A stretch of 64,000 nucleotides of DNA from Clostridiales bacterium (GTDB lineage: Bacteria > Bacillota > Clostridia > Peptostreptococcales > Acidaminobacteraceae), in assembly GCA_016933835.1 (NCBI GenBank), contig JAFGAC010000031.1:62001-126000 (forward strand), read 5' to 3'. Below are positions 42,993 to 52,124 of this stretch, piece after piece; the first letter of the stretch is position 1, and each line of letters starts with the position of its first letter. The notes beneath the pieces were generated by a model. That model was not told where the DNA came from, did not search any database, and worked only from the letters and a program-made list of their open reading frames with translations. The translations under genes were made by a program, and so were the position numbers.

Positions 42993-43836
42993 TGATTCCA
43001 CCTCTAATCATCGCATCCATAACTCTAGCCATTCGAACATGTGCTTTAATATCATGAACTCTAATAATTTCACAGCCAAGTACTATGCCAAAGGCATTTG
43101 TCGCCAATGTTCCTTCTAGCCTTTCATCAACTGGCAAATCAAGAATTTTTCCAATCATTGATTTTCTTGAAGTTCCCAACAATACCGGGAATCCAAAAGC
43201 TTTGATTTCATCCAATCTGCTCATGACAAGTATGTTCTGCTCAGGCGTTTTGCCAAATCCTATGCCTGGATCCAAAATGATATTGTCCATATCAAGACCA
43301 TTCTTCAATCCAAGTTCAATCGACTTATCAAAGAAAGACTTCATACTTTCAATAATATCAATATTATAGTCCGTCGTTTCTTGATTGTGCATCAAAATAG
43401 AAGGCACTTGAAATTCAGCAGCGACTTTTGCCATGTCTAGATCTTTTTGAAATCCCCAGACATCATTAATTATATGAGCACCGTTTTTCAGTGCTTCATA
43501 TGCAACTTTTGATTTATAACTGTCGATTGAAATCAAAGTATTCCATTGATTAGAAATTGCCTTGATGATCGGAACTGTCCTTCTTATTTCTTCGTCAGTA
43601 TCAACTAAAACCGACCCCGGTCGAGTCGATTCACCGCCTACATCTACAATATCTGCACCTTCAGAAAGCATCTCATTGACATGAATTAAGGCTTTTTCAA
43701 CTTCATTGAATCGTCCACCATCTGAAAAAGAATCAGGCGTCACATTCAATATACCCATTATTAGTGTTTTATCACCTAATAACAGTTCTTTTCCCATAGC
43801 CTTCAGTCTTCTTCTTATAGCTTTATTGTCAACCAA
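42985..43836 (-). CDS. folP: Dihydropteroate synthase
   Basis: A 283-residue TIM barrel that joins p-aminobenzoate to the pterin pyrophosphate; the target of sulfonamides. MGILNVTPDSFSDGGR, DVGGESTRPGS, DPGIGFGKTPEQN, LGTSRKSMIG and IIRVHDIKAH are the substrate-binding motifs. The start is taken as TTG at 43836 because of GAGGTGA just upstream; ATG at 43797 would match the usual family N-terminus but lacks a good site. It lies four bases after folE. Confidence 0.95.
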   Translation of the reverse strand: MVDNKAIRRRLKAMGKELLLGDKTLIMGILNVTPDSFSDGGRFNEVEKALIHVNEMLSEGADIVDVGGESTRPGSVLVDTDEEIRRTVPIIKAISNQWNTLISIDSYKSKVAYEALKNGAHIINDVWGFQKDLDMAKVAAEFQVPSILMHNQETTDYNIDIIESMKSFFDKSIELGLKNGLDMDNIILDPGIGFGKTPEQNILVMSRLDEIKAFGFPVLLGTSRKSMIGKILDLPVDERLEGTLATNAFGIVLGCEIIRVHDIKAHVRMARVMDAMIRGGING

Positions 43837-43840
43837 AAAA

Positions 43841-44404
43841 TCACCTCATATTAATTAAAGTAAGTGCTTCCGCTCTACTTTTTTCATCAGTTTTAAGTGT
43901 TCCTCTAACAGCTGATGTCACTGTTTTGCTGCCAGGTTTTTTAGCCCCTCGCATTGTCATGCACATGTGCTCTGCTTCAATCACAACGATAACGCCATAT
44001 GGCTGCAATTTCTCCATAATAATGTCAGCTACTTGAGATGTGATTCTCTCTTGAAGCTGAGGCTTTTTAGAAATTGTATCCACTACTCTCGCCAACTTGC
44101 TGAGTCCAGTCAATCTGCCGTCTTTTGGAATATAACCTATGTGTGCTTTCCCATAAAAAGGCACTAAATGATGTTCACACATAGAATATATAGGAATATC
44201 TTTAACAAGAACCAACTCATTGTGTTTTTCATCGTTGAACTGCACATCTAAATGTAGACCTGGATCAGAATCAATTCCACAGAAAATTTCTTCGTACATA
44301 TCTGCAATTCTTCTAGGTGTATCAATCAATCCTTCTCTTTCAGGATTTTCACCGATCGCCTCTAAAATATCTCTTACTGCATTTTGAATTTTTACTTTAT
44401 CCAT
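43841..44404 (-). CDS. folE: GTP cyclohydrolase I
   Basis: A 187-residue enzyme that opens GTP to dihydroneopterin triphosphate, the entry to folate synthesis. The zinc/active-site motifs [40 protein letters not shown] and [14 protein letters not shown] are present. The second of two close ATGs is best spaced from GAGGG. It starts inside the end of pabC. No dihydroneopterin triphosphate pyrophosphatase is obvious in the operon. Confidence 0.96.
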   Translation of the reverse strand: MDKVKIQNAVRDILEAIGENPEREGLIDTPRRIADMYEEIFCGIDSDPGLHLDVQFNDEKHNELVLVKDIPIYSMCEHHLVPFYGKAHIGYIPKDGRLTGLSKLARVVDTISKKPQLQERITSQVADIIMEKLQPYGVIVVIEAEHMCMTMRGAKKPGSKTVTSAVRGTLKTDEKSRAEALTLINMR

Positions 44405-45146
44405 TTTCATTCCCTCTTTTACTATAAATTCTTATCAACTCTTTCACCCATAAATGATTGACAGAGTCAAACTTTCTTCCTTTTATCTCCTTGACAGGCA
44501 TGACACCCATGATGGCATTTGTCAGAAAAACCGCATCTGCTGAAAGCAATTCATCTAAACTGATTCTACTTTCAATTACTGGAAATTTTTGATCCGTCAG
44601 TATTCTTTTTCTCATGATTCCATCAAGACAACCTGACTTTAAATCCGGTGTCAAAATAGTATCATCTTTAACAATAAAAACATTTGTCTTGCTGCCTTCT
44701 GACAATGAATTCTCCGTGTTAAAAAAGATAATTTCATCAAAACCCGATTCTTTTGCCTTTAGCCATTCAAGATAGTAAATCATATAATTTGTACTTTTAA
44801 TCCGATAGATATTTTTCTCCAGTACAGGTATTTCTGATAACGCGATCGTAAATCCCTCTTTGTAATTCTCGCATTTATAAATGTTTTCACGAAAAAAAGC
44901 ATTTATACCCATGTCGTTTACAACAACTTTTATGATACCATCTTTCAATTTATTTTTCACTAATTTATGCTGAATTTCATTTTCGATGTCCTCTATTGAA
45001 AACTGCTTCAGTCGAATGACTTCAAGGGCATGTTTCAACCGTTCCATATGCAAATCTAGATCTGTAATTTCGCCTGATTCAATTTTCATGGTTTCGAATG
45101 CACCTATGCCATAATTGAACGCCAATGACTTCTCTATTTCAGACAT
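44397..45146 (-). CDS. pabC: 4-amino-4-deoxychorismate lyase
   Basis: A 249-residue fold-type IV PLP enzyme that releases pyruvate from aminodeoxychorismate to give p-aminobenzoate. [16 protein letters not shown], then [20 protein letters not shown] and [10 protein letters not shown] are the family signatures, and Lys near residue 136 is the expected PLP site. Branched-chain or D-amino acid transaminases share the fold, but the position between pabB and folE settles the role. It lies four bases after pabB. Confidence 0.9.
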   Translation of the reverse strand: MSEIEKSLAFNYGIGAFETMKIESGEITDLDLHMERLKHALEVIRLKQFSIEDIENEIQHKLVKNKLKDGIIKVVVNDMGINAFFRENIYKCENYKEGFTIALSEIPVLEKNIYRIKSTNYMIYYLEWLKAKESGFDEIIFFNTENSLSEGSKTNVFIVKDDTILTPDLKSGCLDGIMRKRILTDQKFPVIESRISLDELLSADAVFLTNAIMGVMPVKEIKGRKFDSVNHLWVKELIRIYSKRGNENG

Positions 45147-45150
45147 GTCC

Positions 45151-46515
45151 TCATCCCTTCAAAGTCTCAAAAAGAGCCTTTCCTTTATCCAAAGTTTCTT
45201 GGAATTCCATTTCTTCATCTGAATCCCATACTATTCCTCCGCCAACTTGAAAATGCAGCCTATTGTCCTTCATGACAATTGAGCGAATCACAATATTCAA
45301 ATCCAAATCACCCGAAAAATCAAAATACCCTATTGAACCTGTATATATATTTCTTTGTGTCGGTTCTAATTCATCGATGATTTCCATGGCCCTTATCTTC
45401 GGCGCTCCTGTAATTGAACCTCCAGGGAAAACACCTTCAATCAATGTTTTAATATCCATATCATCCAGCAATTCTGCTTCAACAGTCGATACAAGATGAA
45501 AAACTGTTTCATACGTTTCCAGTTTAAATAACTCTGGTACTTTTACACTACCTATTTTTGATATTTTACCTAAATCATTTCTTTCAAGGTCTACAATCAT
45601 TAATAGCTCAGCATGGTCTTTGTCGCTCTCCATCAAAGTTTTCCTGTTTTTTTCATCTTCTTCAGAATCTTTTCCTCTTGGCATAGTGCCCTTGATTGGA
45701 CGAGTTCTTATAATGCCTTCTCTTACTTCGATGAACCTTTCTGGTGAACTTGAAAGAATTTTCACTTCGTCAAAATCCATATAAGCAGAAAACGGCGCGG
45801 GATTTTTCTTCCTGAGTTTTTCATAGAGATGAATAGGATTGCCACTGAAATCTGCACTGAACCTTTGCGTCATATTAACCTGATAGATATCACCACTTCT
45901 AATATATTCTCGTATTCTTCCAATAGTTTTCAAATAATCTTCTTTTTTGAAATTTGAAGTAATATCTGATAGAAGTTTAAAATCATAATTCTCAGGGGGC
46001 TTAAAATCAGCCTTATTTATTTTTTCTTGTATATATTGCCATCTCGCAAGTCCTTCCTTGTCCAAATCGTAATCAGAATAGTAAATTTCATTTTTAAGAT
46101 GGTCCATGACAATTCCGCCATGATAAAAATTCAACATGACATCCGGTATTTCGACATCATCAACTGCAGTCACTGGCAGTTTTTCAATCTGATGTGCCAG
46201 ATCATAAGAAAGATAACCCACAGCACCCCCAGAGAAAGGAAGTTCACTTTCTTTTTTCTGCTTGAATTTATTCAATAGTATTTTAAAAGTATCCAGCGGG
46301 TTTTCATTGAATTCTTCAATCTTGTCCCCTTCAATCATTGTCACTTTGCTTCCCTTTGCAGAAAATTTTATGAACGGATTGAATACAATAATCGAGTATT
46401 TTCCCAATGTCGAATCCTCGCTGCTGCTATCCAAATACATCACTTGTTTTTCATCTGAAAACATCATGAAAATATCATTGAAGCTTCTATCGGTCGTTAA
46501 TTTTTTAGTGATCAT
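45151..46515 (-). CDS. pabB: Aminodeoxychorismate synthase component I
   Basis: A 454-residue chorismate-binding enzyme. Motifs SGDIYQVNMTQRFSAD, FSAYMDF, SSSPERFIEVR, RPIKGTMPRG, ADELLMIVDLERNDLG-like HAELLMIVDLERNDLG, and FPGGSITGAPKIRAMEII mark PabB/TrpE. The PIKGT form (Lys in place of the Ala of TrpE) and folate neighbours point to aminodeoxychorismate rather than anthranilate synthase. It overlaps pabA by 11 bases. Confidence 0.93.
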   Translation of the reverse strand: MITKKLTTDRSFNDIFMMFSDEKQVMYLDSSSEDSTLGKYSIIVFNPFIKFSAKGSKVTMIEGDKIEEFNENPLDTFKILLNKFKQKKESELPFSGGAVGYLSYDLAHQIEKLPVTAVDDVEIPDVMLNFYHGGIVMDHLKNEIYYSDYDLDKEGLARWQYIQEKINKADFKPPENYDFKLLSDITSNFKKEDYLKTIGRIREYIRSGDIYQVNMTQRFSADFSGNPIHLYEKLRKKNPAPFSAYMDFDEVKILSSSPERFIEVREGIIRTRPIKGTMPRGKDSEEDEKNRKTLMESDKDHAELLMIVDLERNDLGKISKIGSVKVPELFKLETYETVFHLVSTVEAELLDDMDIKTLIEGVFPGGSITGAPKIRAMEIIDELEPTQRNIYTGSIGYFDFSGDLDLNIVIRSIVMKDNRLHFQVGGGIVWDSDEEMEFQETLDKGKALFETLKG

Positions 46516-47095
46516 TCTTCCACCACCTTTTCGACATAAGCAAAAAATTATTCAAAATATCAAACCCCTGTTCTGTTAAAATAGCTTCAGGATGAAATTG
46601 GACGCCTTCTATCGGAAGCCATTTATGCCTGATTCCCATAATTTCACCTTCAACCGTTTCTGCAGTTATCTCGAATACTTCAGGCAAGGTCTCTCTTTCA
46701 ACAATCAAGGAGTGATATCTTGTCACATTTAGAGGATTGTTCAAGCCTTCAAAAACACCTTTATTCCTATGATTGATTGAATGCACTTTCCCATGAACAG
46801 GTTCTTTCGCCTTGACAATATTTCCTCCGAACATCTGTGCAATGGTCTGATGTCCCAGACAAATCCCCAAAATAGGATAATCCAATTGCAAATATAATAC
46901 AATATCTCTGCAAACACCTGCTTCATTCGGTGTGCAAGGCCCAGGAGACAAAACAATCATTTCAGGGTTCAATGCTTTTATCTCTTCAATTGTGATTGCA
47001 TCATTTCTGACTACCTTAACCTGCTCTCCAAGCATTGAGAGATATTGATACAAGTTGTATGTAAAAGAATCATAATTATCAATCATTAAAATCAT
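46505..47095 (-). CDS. pabA: Aminodeoxychorismate/anthranilate synthase glutaminase component II
   Basis: A 196-residue class I glutamine amidotransferase feeding ammonia to PabB. It starts MILMIDNYDSFTYNLYQYL, has LSPGPCTPNEAG, the nucleophile motif GICLGHQTIAQMFG and the histidine motif GVQFHPEAI. The frame is open to 47143, but AAGG is nine bases before the ATG at 47095 and the family N-terminus begins here. PabA may be shared with anthranilate synthase (amphibolic). It is the first gene of the pab-fol-aroF operon. Confidence 0.93.
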   Translation of the reverse strand: MILMIDNYDSFTYNLYQYLSMLGEQVKVVRNDAITIEEIKALNPEMIVLSPGPCTPNEAGVCRDIVLYLQLDYPILGICLGHQTIAQMFGGNIVKAKEPVHGKVHSINHRNKGVFEGLNNPLNVTRYHSLIVERETLPEVFEITAETVEGEIMGIRHKWLPIEGVQFHPEAILTEQGFDILNNFLLMSKRWWKNDH

Positions 47096-47172
47096 TCTAT
47101 TCATCCTTTCATTTTTGATGTATTGCATAATTATCCAAGTCATATTAAGATTGTTTTAAAGGATGGTGACAT

Positions 47173-47958
47173 ATGATTGGACTTACTTTTGAAGAAAAAA
47201 ATTTGCTGCAAATGACAGTTGAACAATATATAGAATATATTAAGAATTTTCATATTTTCTCATCTTTGGAAATCAGTTTGACTGAAGAAATGTTGAAATC
47301 TAATGAGTTGAAATTCATACAAAATTCTGGTTTTGACCTTACTTTTCATGTTCCCTATCATCTGAAAAAGATTCCTTTCGATGCTGCCTTTTTCAAGTCA
47401 GATTCTGCTCAGCATAAAAAAGAAACATTGAAATTCATAGATTTTGCCAATGCTTTCAAAACAAGCAATAACGGAATCATTGTTCTTCACGGTGCACAGA
47501 GCACGGAAAAAGACCTTACTTCAAGTTATTTGGATTTTCTTTTGAATTACGTTGAAAAGAAACAATATTCTCTCACTTTCGCACTTGAAAACCTTCAAAG
47601 TGATTATACCACATATAGCTTAAAAGAGGTTTATGAGATGACCACAAGTTTTTCTGATTCAAAATTGAAGATATGTTATGATGTGCCTAATGAGTACTCA
47701 ATCAATCCAAAATTATCTGCTATGGAGAAAGCTATTGAAGATGAAATAGTTCATGCCCATATCCATGGATTCAATGAAAATTTTAAACATCAAGCGATAG
47801 ATGCCTATTCTTTTTCAATAATTAATGAATTATTGAAAAAATTGGATATCCCCCTTTATAATTTCGAACTTTTATGGGACAATAGTTATATGGAATCTTT
47901 AAATACTTCCATACCTTTCCTAAAAAATTTATTAAAAAGGAATAATTCATATGAGTGA
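47173..47958 (+). CDS. Xylose-isomerase-like TIM-barrel protein (AP endonuclease 2 superfamily)
   Basis: A 261-residue soluble protein with the sugar-phosphate isomerase/epimerase pattern: LEISL strand, FHVPYHLKK, IIVLHGAQ, FALENLQSDYTTYS, KICYDVPNEYS, HAHIHGFNE and YNFELLWDN, giving His/Glu/Asp residues at the ends of barrel strands that could bind metal. The substrate is unknown. It overlaps the receiver-domain gene by eight bases, so they are co-translated. It diverges from pabA. Confidence 0.75.
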   Translation: MIGLTFEEKNLLQMTVEQYIEYIKNFHIFSSLEISLTEEMLKSNELKFIQNSGFDLTFHVPYHLKKIPFDAAFFKSDSAQHKKETLKFIDFANAFKTSNNGIIVLHGAQSTEKDLTSSYLDFLLNYVEKKQYSLTFALENLQSDYTTYSLKEVYEMTTSFSDSKLKICYDVPNEYSINPKLSAMEKAIEDEIVHAHIHGFNENFKHQAIDAYSFSIINELLKKLDIPLYNFELLWDNSYMESLNTSIPFLKNLLKRNNSYE

Positions 47959-48784
47959 TACAACTAATATTTTAATATACGAAAAAATGCAATCAGTACA
48001 GTACAGGATTCTTGAGGTCATTAAATCAATAAATTTAGAATCTGTAGGTGCAGTCACAAAAACTGATTTCATGACAGAATTCAAGAAACTGAATTATAAG
48101 GCAGATTTGATCATACTTGATGTGAGTTCAAATATAGATATAGAATTCGTTGAAAAGATAAACCATCTCAATCCCGATATTCCTATCATTGTTTTCACAG
48201 ACAAGCAAGATAAGGAATTTTTTATAAAATTATTAAAAGTTGGTGTTCAGGATTTCATCATCAAACCTTTTACCAATGAAATATTTATAAAAAAAGTCCT
48301 TAATTTTCCTTTTGACAACTACATCAGTGAAATTTCTGATATCACATTTGAACCTATCAAATACTTGAGAGCTGAATATCGAAAAGCTGAAAAGGGAAAT
48401 TTTCCTTTGACAGTCATACTTTTTGCTTTTCTGAAATCTGTCGAATCCGGCAGTGATTATTTTATTGATATCAGAGATAATATTTTCAAAGAATTTCAAT
48501 CATTATTTTGGGATACAGACTTGTTTTTTCAACTTGATAGAAAATATGTTCTTGCAATTCTGCCATTTTGTACTGAAGACAACATTCCCATCGTAGAAAG
48601 TAAAGTCAGCAAAAAATTGACAGAAATGACGCGGACACATCCATCAATGAAAGACACTGTCTTAGAAAGCGTGTCATCCATTTTCCCTGAAAACAATTCA
48701 ACCGCTGAAAAAGTATTAGGTGAATTAGTAGCCGAATTACATAGAAAATATCCTGAAATGAACTTGCAAATCAATCTTAAATAG
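47951..48784 (+). CDS. Response-regulator receiver fused to degenerate GGDEF-like domain
   Basis: A 277-residue protein. Residues 1-120 form a receiver domain with phospho-acceptor Asp57 (LIILDVSS), Thr83 (PIIVFTD) and Lys105 (DFIIKPF). Residues ~135-275 follow the strand/helix order of a GGDEF domain (FPLTVILFAFLKS, DTDLFFQLDRKYVLAILPF) but have no GGDEF signature, so no diguanylate cyclase activity is expected. No histidine kinase is adjacent. AAAAGG precedes the ATG. The C-terminal assignment is by pattern only. Confidence 0.7.
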   Translation: MSDTTNILIYEKMQSVQYRILEVIKSINLESVGAVTKTDFMTEFKKLNYKADLIILDVSSNIDIEFVEKINHLNPDIPIIVFTDKQDKEFFIKLLKVGVQDFIIKPFTNEIFIKKVLNFPFDNYISEISDITFEPIKYLRAEYRKAEKGNFPLTVILFAFLKSVESGSDYFIDIRDNIFKEFQSLFWDTDLFFQLDRKYVLAILPFCTEDNIPIVESKVSKKLTEMTRTHPSMKDTVLESVSSIFPENNSTAEKVLGELVAELHRKYPEMNLQINLK

Positions 48785-48822
48785 GAAAAACACTTCAATT
48801 TACAAGTGCTTTTCCTATTTCT
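48780..48822. terminator. Bidirectional terminator, receiver gene / RsuA-type gene
   Basis: A long stem of AATAGGAAAA plus CACTT pairs with AAGTG plus TTTTCCTATT (one bulged C), then a T-rich run. It lies between two convergent genes. Confidence 0.88.
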
Positions 48823-49496
48823 TCTTTATTCAATTTTCTACTTTCACCCAATTTCAGATTCTCATCGAGTTTCAAATCGCCTATTTGAATCCGTTTCAAA
48901 TACACAACTTCATAATCAAATGCACTAAACATTCTTTTGACCTGATGAAATTTACCTTCTTGTATCTCCAGGGTACATGTTTTTTCACTTAAAATTTCAA
49001 GTCTTGCTTCTTTAGTAACATAATCTCCTATGTCAACGCCATTAATAAAGGCACTCACCAGATCACTTTTTAAATTCTCATCTACTTCAATATAATAAAT
49101 TTTAGAAACTTTTTTATTGGGATGCATCAGCTGATGTGAAAATTTTCCATCATTTGTCAATAAAATGAGTCCTTCTGTATCTTTATCCAATCTTCCAACA
49201 GGAAAGAGTCTCTTCTGATATTTCAAATCAAGCAGCTCCATAATTGTTTTCTCTCCGTCAGTCAAAGTTGCTGATATATAACCTTTTGGCTTGTTGAGCA
49301 TCAGGTATACAAATTCTTCATATTCCAATATTTCATTGAAGAGTTCTATCTGGTCTTTTTCAGTATCAACCTTATAACCGCTTTTTTTGACAATTTCTCC
49401 ATTCACTTTCACTTTGTTGTATTTAAAGAAATTTTTGACCTCACTTCTTGAATACTGTGTCGCATCACTGATCCATTTATCTATTCTAATAATCAC
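48795..49496 (-). CDS. RsuA-family 16S rRNA pseudouridine synthase
   Basis: A 233-residue rRNA-modifying enzyme. The N-terminal S4 RNA-binding domain (RIDKWISDATQYSRSEVKNFF) is followed by the synthase domain with NKPKGYISA, the catalytic aspartate in PVGRLDKDTEGLILLTND, and EGKFHQVKRMF. It is of the RsuA/RluB/E/F group. The start is a GTG at 49496 with GGAGG eight bases upstream; this GTG overlaps the upstream methyltransferase stop (GTGA), so the pair is coupled. Confidence 0.92.
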   Translation of the reverse strand: MIIRIDKWISDATQYSRSEVKNFFKYNKVKVNGEIVKKSGYKVDTEKDQIELFNEILEYEEFVYLMLNKPKGYISATLTDGEKTIMELLDLKYQKRLFPVGRLDKDTEGLILLTNDGKFSHQLMHPNKKVSKIYYIEVDENLKSDLVSAFINGVDIGDYVTKEARLEILSEKTCTLEIQEGKFHQVKRMFSAFDYEVVYLKRIQIGDLKLDENLKLGESRKLNKEEIGKALVN

Positions 49497-50818
49497 GTCA
49501 ACATCCTCCATGAAATTGCATATTTATTTTTCAAAACACCCTGAGATAATTTTGCCCATCCTAAAGGATAGCCCTCAACACATACTAGGTACCAACCATT
49601 TTCCCCTGCGTAATGCAATGTATCCCCTTTCAAATACTTGATTACATTCGTATCAGACTGAGAAAAACTGATTCTGTTATTAAATTCTTTACAAGACAAC
49701 CCCATCGCAAAGCTCTGAGATGGCTCAAAACGAGACTTTTTTATTTCGCCCAAGTACCAACCATTTCTCAATACATTTAATCCTACCAGCTTATCTTCAG
49801 CTACAGGAGACATATATAGTTTATCACCATATAGTCTGAAATGACCCCTCAAGTTTTCGACAAAGTATTTATCCATAAATTCAGTGAACTCAGGTGGTGC
49901 TTCAGTTGCAGAAGGAATATGCTCAAAGGATTCATCAATACCTTTTTTCTTGAATTTAGCGAGGAAATGTCCCTCACCCCTCAATTTATGGGGAAATAAT
50001 CGTACCACCTCTTTAATGCCTACGCCTTCTGAAAATCCATTCTCCTTTTTTACATCAATCAATTCTATACCTGTTTCTTCAATAAAATTCGAGACTTGGT
50101 CTTCATTTTCTTTTTTATTGAATGTGCAGGTTGAATAAAGCAGTGATCCTCCTGATTTTAAAACCATTTCTGCATTGAAAAGAAGATTTTTCTGCATATT
50201 GGCATATTTATCCACTTCATCGAGCGACCAACTGTTGACCATTTTTTCGTCTTTCCTGAACATGCCTTCTCCTGAACACGGCGCATCTACTAATATAAAA
50301 TCAAAATAAGATTGAAATTTTTCCGCTATTTCTTCTTCTTTGTTATTGATCACTACAGCGTTTTTAATGCCATATTTTTCAATATTTTTAATGACTGCTT
50401 TCAACCTGTTGAAATTGATATCATTCGCAAAAATTACACCTGTCTGATTCAACTTTGATGCAATTTGAACAGTTTTACCACCAGGCGCTGAACAAAAATC
50501 AAGCACATAAGAATTGCTCTCAGGTTCCAAGATTTCAACTGGTGCCATTGCTGTCGGCTCTTGCACATAAAAAAGTCCCGCATAGTAAAGAGGACTTCTC
50601 GTTATATCATCCTCTCCACTGTAATAATAACCATCACTTGTCCATGGAATTTTAGTTATTTTATAAGGGAATATTTTTTCAAACGCTTCAGGAGTCAATT
50701 TCAAAGTATTGACTCTCAATCCATAAGTTCTACTTTCTTTATAATGATTGATGAACTCTTCATATTCATCATTTAGCAAATCCTTCAAAGATTCTGTATA
50801 TTTTTTAGGTAATTTCAC
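49493..50818 (-). CDS. rsmF: NOL1/NOP2/Sun-family rRNA cytosine-C5 methyltransferase
   Basis: A 441-residue SAM-dependent methyltransferase. YVQEPTAMAPVEIL, the SAM motif LDFCSAPGGKTVQIA, FILVDAPCSGEGMF with motif IV cysteine, and LLYSTCTFNKKENE with the catalytic motif VI cysteine are complete. A C-terminal PUA/RsmF-associated domain (~300-440) supports RsmF-like 16S rRNA modification. GGAGG is seven bases before a GTG at 50818, which is preferred to the frame's first codon at 50851. It is coupled to the pseudouridine synthase gene. Confidence 0.9.
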   Translation of the reverse strand: MKLPKKYTESLKDLLNDEYEEFINHYKESRTYGLRVNTLKLTPEAFEKIFPYKITKIPWTSDGYYYSGEDDITRSPLYYAGLFYVQEPTAMAPVEILEPESNSYVLDFCSAPGGKTVQIASKLNQTGVIFANDINFNRLKAVIKNIEKYGIKNAVVINNKEEEIAEKFQSYFDFILVDAPCSGEGMFRKDEKMVNSWSLDEVDKYANMQKNLLFNAEMVLKSGGSLLYSTCTFNKKENEDQVSNFIEETGIELIDVKKENGFSEGVGIKEVVRLFPHKLRGEGHFLAKFKKKGIDESFEHIPSATEAPPEFTEFMDKYFVENLRGHFRLYGDKLYMSPVAEDKLVGLNVLRNGWYLGEIKKSRFEPSQSFAMGLSCKEFNNRISFSQSDTNVIKYLKGDTLHYAGENGWYLVCVEGYPLGWAKLSQGVLKNKYAISWRMLT

Positions 50819-50919
50819 ATTTTTTCCTCCATATGACAAATACTTGACCATTCTATAGCATTATTATAGTACATGTTCTATAATATCAGTATATGAAATA
50901 AAAATATAGGAGGGTTATT

Positions 50920-51852
50920 ATGCCATTAGTTACTACAAAAGATATGTTTGAAAAAGCATATGCAGGACATTATGCAATTGGTGCATTCAACGTAAACAAC
51001 ATGGAAATCATTCAAGGAATCGTTGAAGCGGCAAAAGAAACAAAGTCTCCAGTGATTCTTCAAGTATCAGCAGGTGCAAGAAAATATGCAAATGCTTCAT
51101 ATCTAAAAAAATTGGTTGAAGCAGCTCTAATAGAAGCACCAGAAGTGGAGATCGCTCTTCATTTAGACCACGGTGACACATTTGAACTTTGCAAGCAAGT
51201 TATTGATGACGGCTTTACTTCTGTCATGATTGACGGTTCACATCTACCTTATGAAGAAAATATCGCACTTTCAAAGAAAGTCGTTGAATACGCACATCCA
51301 AGAGGTGTTGTTGTTGAAGCTGAACTTGGAAGGCTTGCTGGTGTTGAAGATGCTGTAAATGTATCTGCTAAAGATGCAACTTACACTGATCCAATGCAAG
51401 CTGTCGACTTTGTAAAAAGAACAGGCGTCGATTCATTGGCAATCGCTATCGGAACAAGCCACGGTGCCTATAAATTTAAAGGTGAACCGGAATTGGACTT
51501 TGAAAGATTGAAAACTATTACAGAATTATTGCCAAACTATCCTTTGGTATTGCATGGTGCCAGCACAGTCATTAAAGAATTCGTAGATACTTGCAACCAA
51601 TACGGCGGCGATATTCCAGGCGCTCAGGGAGTTCCTGAAGATATGCTCAAAGAAGCTTCAAAATACGGCGTCTGCAAAATTAATATCGACACCGACTTAA
51701 GACTTGCCATGACTGCTGCCATCAGAAAAAGCTTTGTTGAATCACCATCAAATTTCGATCCTAGAAAATACTTGGGTGATGCAAGAACAGCTATCAAGGA
51801 AATGGTTAAGCACAAAATTGTAGATGTACTGGGCAGCAACGATAAATTGTAA
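50920..51852 (+). CDS. fba: Class II fructose-1,6-bisphosphate aldolase
   Basis: A 310-residue zinc aldolase of glycolysis/gluconeogenesis. ALHLDHGDTFELC with metal His and catalytic Asp, SVMIDGSHLPYEEN, VEAELGRLAGVED, IAIGTSHGAYKF, LVLHGAS and INIDTDLRLAMTAA are all present. AGGAGGG lies six to seven bases before the ATG. A TATAAT box at 50879-50884 marks the probable promoter, but the -35 element is unclear. Tagatose or ketose-bisphosphate substrates are less likely. Confidence 0.95.
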   Translation: MPLVTTKDMFEKAYAGHYAIGAFNVNNMEIIQGIVEAAKETKSPVILQVSAGARKYANASYLKKLVEAALIEAPEVEIALHLDHGDTFELCKQVIDDGFTSVMIDGSHLPYEENIALSKKVVEYAHPRGVVVEAELGRLAGVEDAVNVSAKDATYTDPMQAVDFVKRTGVDSLAIAIGTSHGAYKFKGEPELDFERLKTITELLPNYPLVLHGASTVIKEFVDTCNQYGGDIPGAQGVPEDMLKEASKYGVCKINIDTDLRLAMTAAIRKSFVESPSNFDPRKYLGDARTAIKEMVKHKIVDVLGSNDKL

Positions 51853-52124
51853 TTGAATATTTTAAAAATAACTGCCGATTTTTTTCGATAATTTGTTTTT
51901 CTTTACTTGTGTAAAGATATTCCAAAAAATGTCTGGCAGTATTCCTTGAATTATATGAAGCGGCTATCATCTCCAAAGTCAAAACTCTAAACACATTGAA
52001 TTTGATGGGTTTAGAGTTTTTTGCTTTTTTAAGATAGCGCTTTTCAAAAATAATTAATCTAGAAAAGATTTTAAATAAGTCAGTATGGCTTAACGCAGAA
52101 TAAAGCGTATTATGGAGGAAAAAA
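51853..52124. other. Intergenic region between fba and the U32 gene
   Basis: About 270 bases. CTTTAC-TTGT-GTAAAG (51901-51916) is a small hairpin nested between ACTGCC and GGCAGT arms (~51872 and ~51934). The strong hairpin at 51981-52020 ends fba transcription. A minus-strand frame of 54 codons (51806-51970) crosses this region but is not supported well enough to call. Confidence 0.5.
51981..52023 (+). terminator. Terminator of fba
   Basis: AAAACTCTAAAC and GTTTAGAGTTTT form a perfect 12-bp stem with a 16-base loop, followed by TT GC and six T. It lies about 130 bases after the fba stop. Confidence 0.82.
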
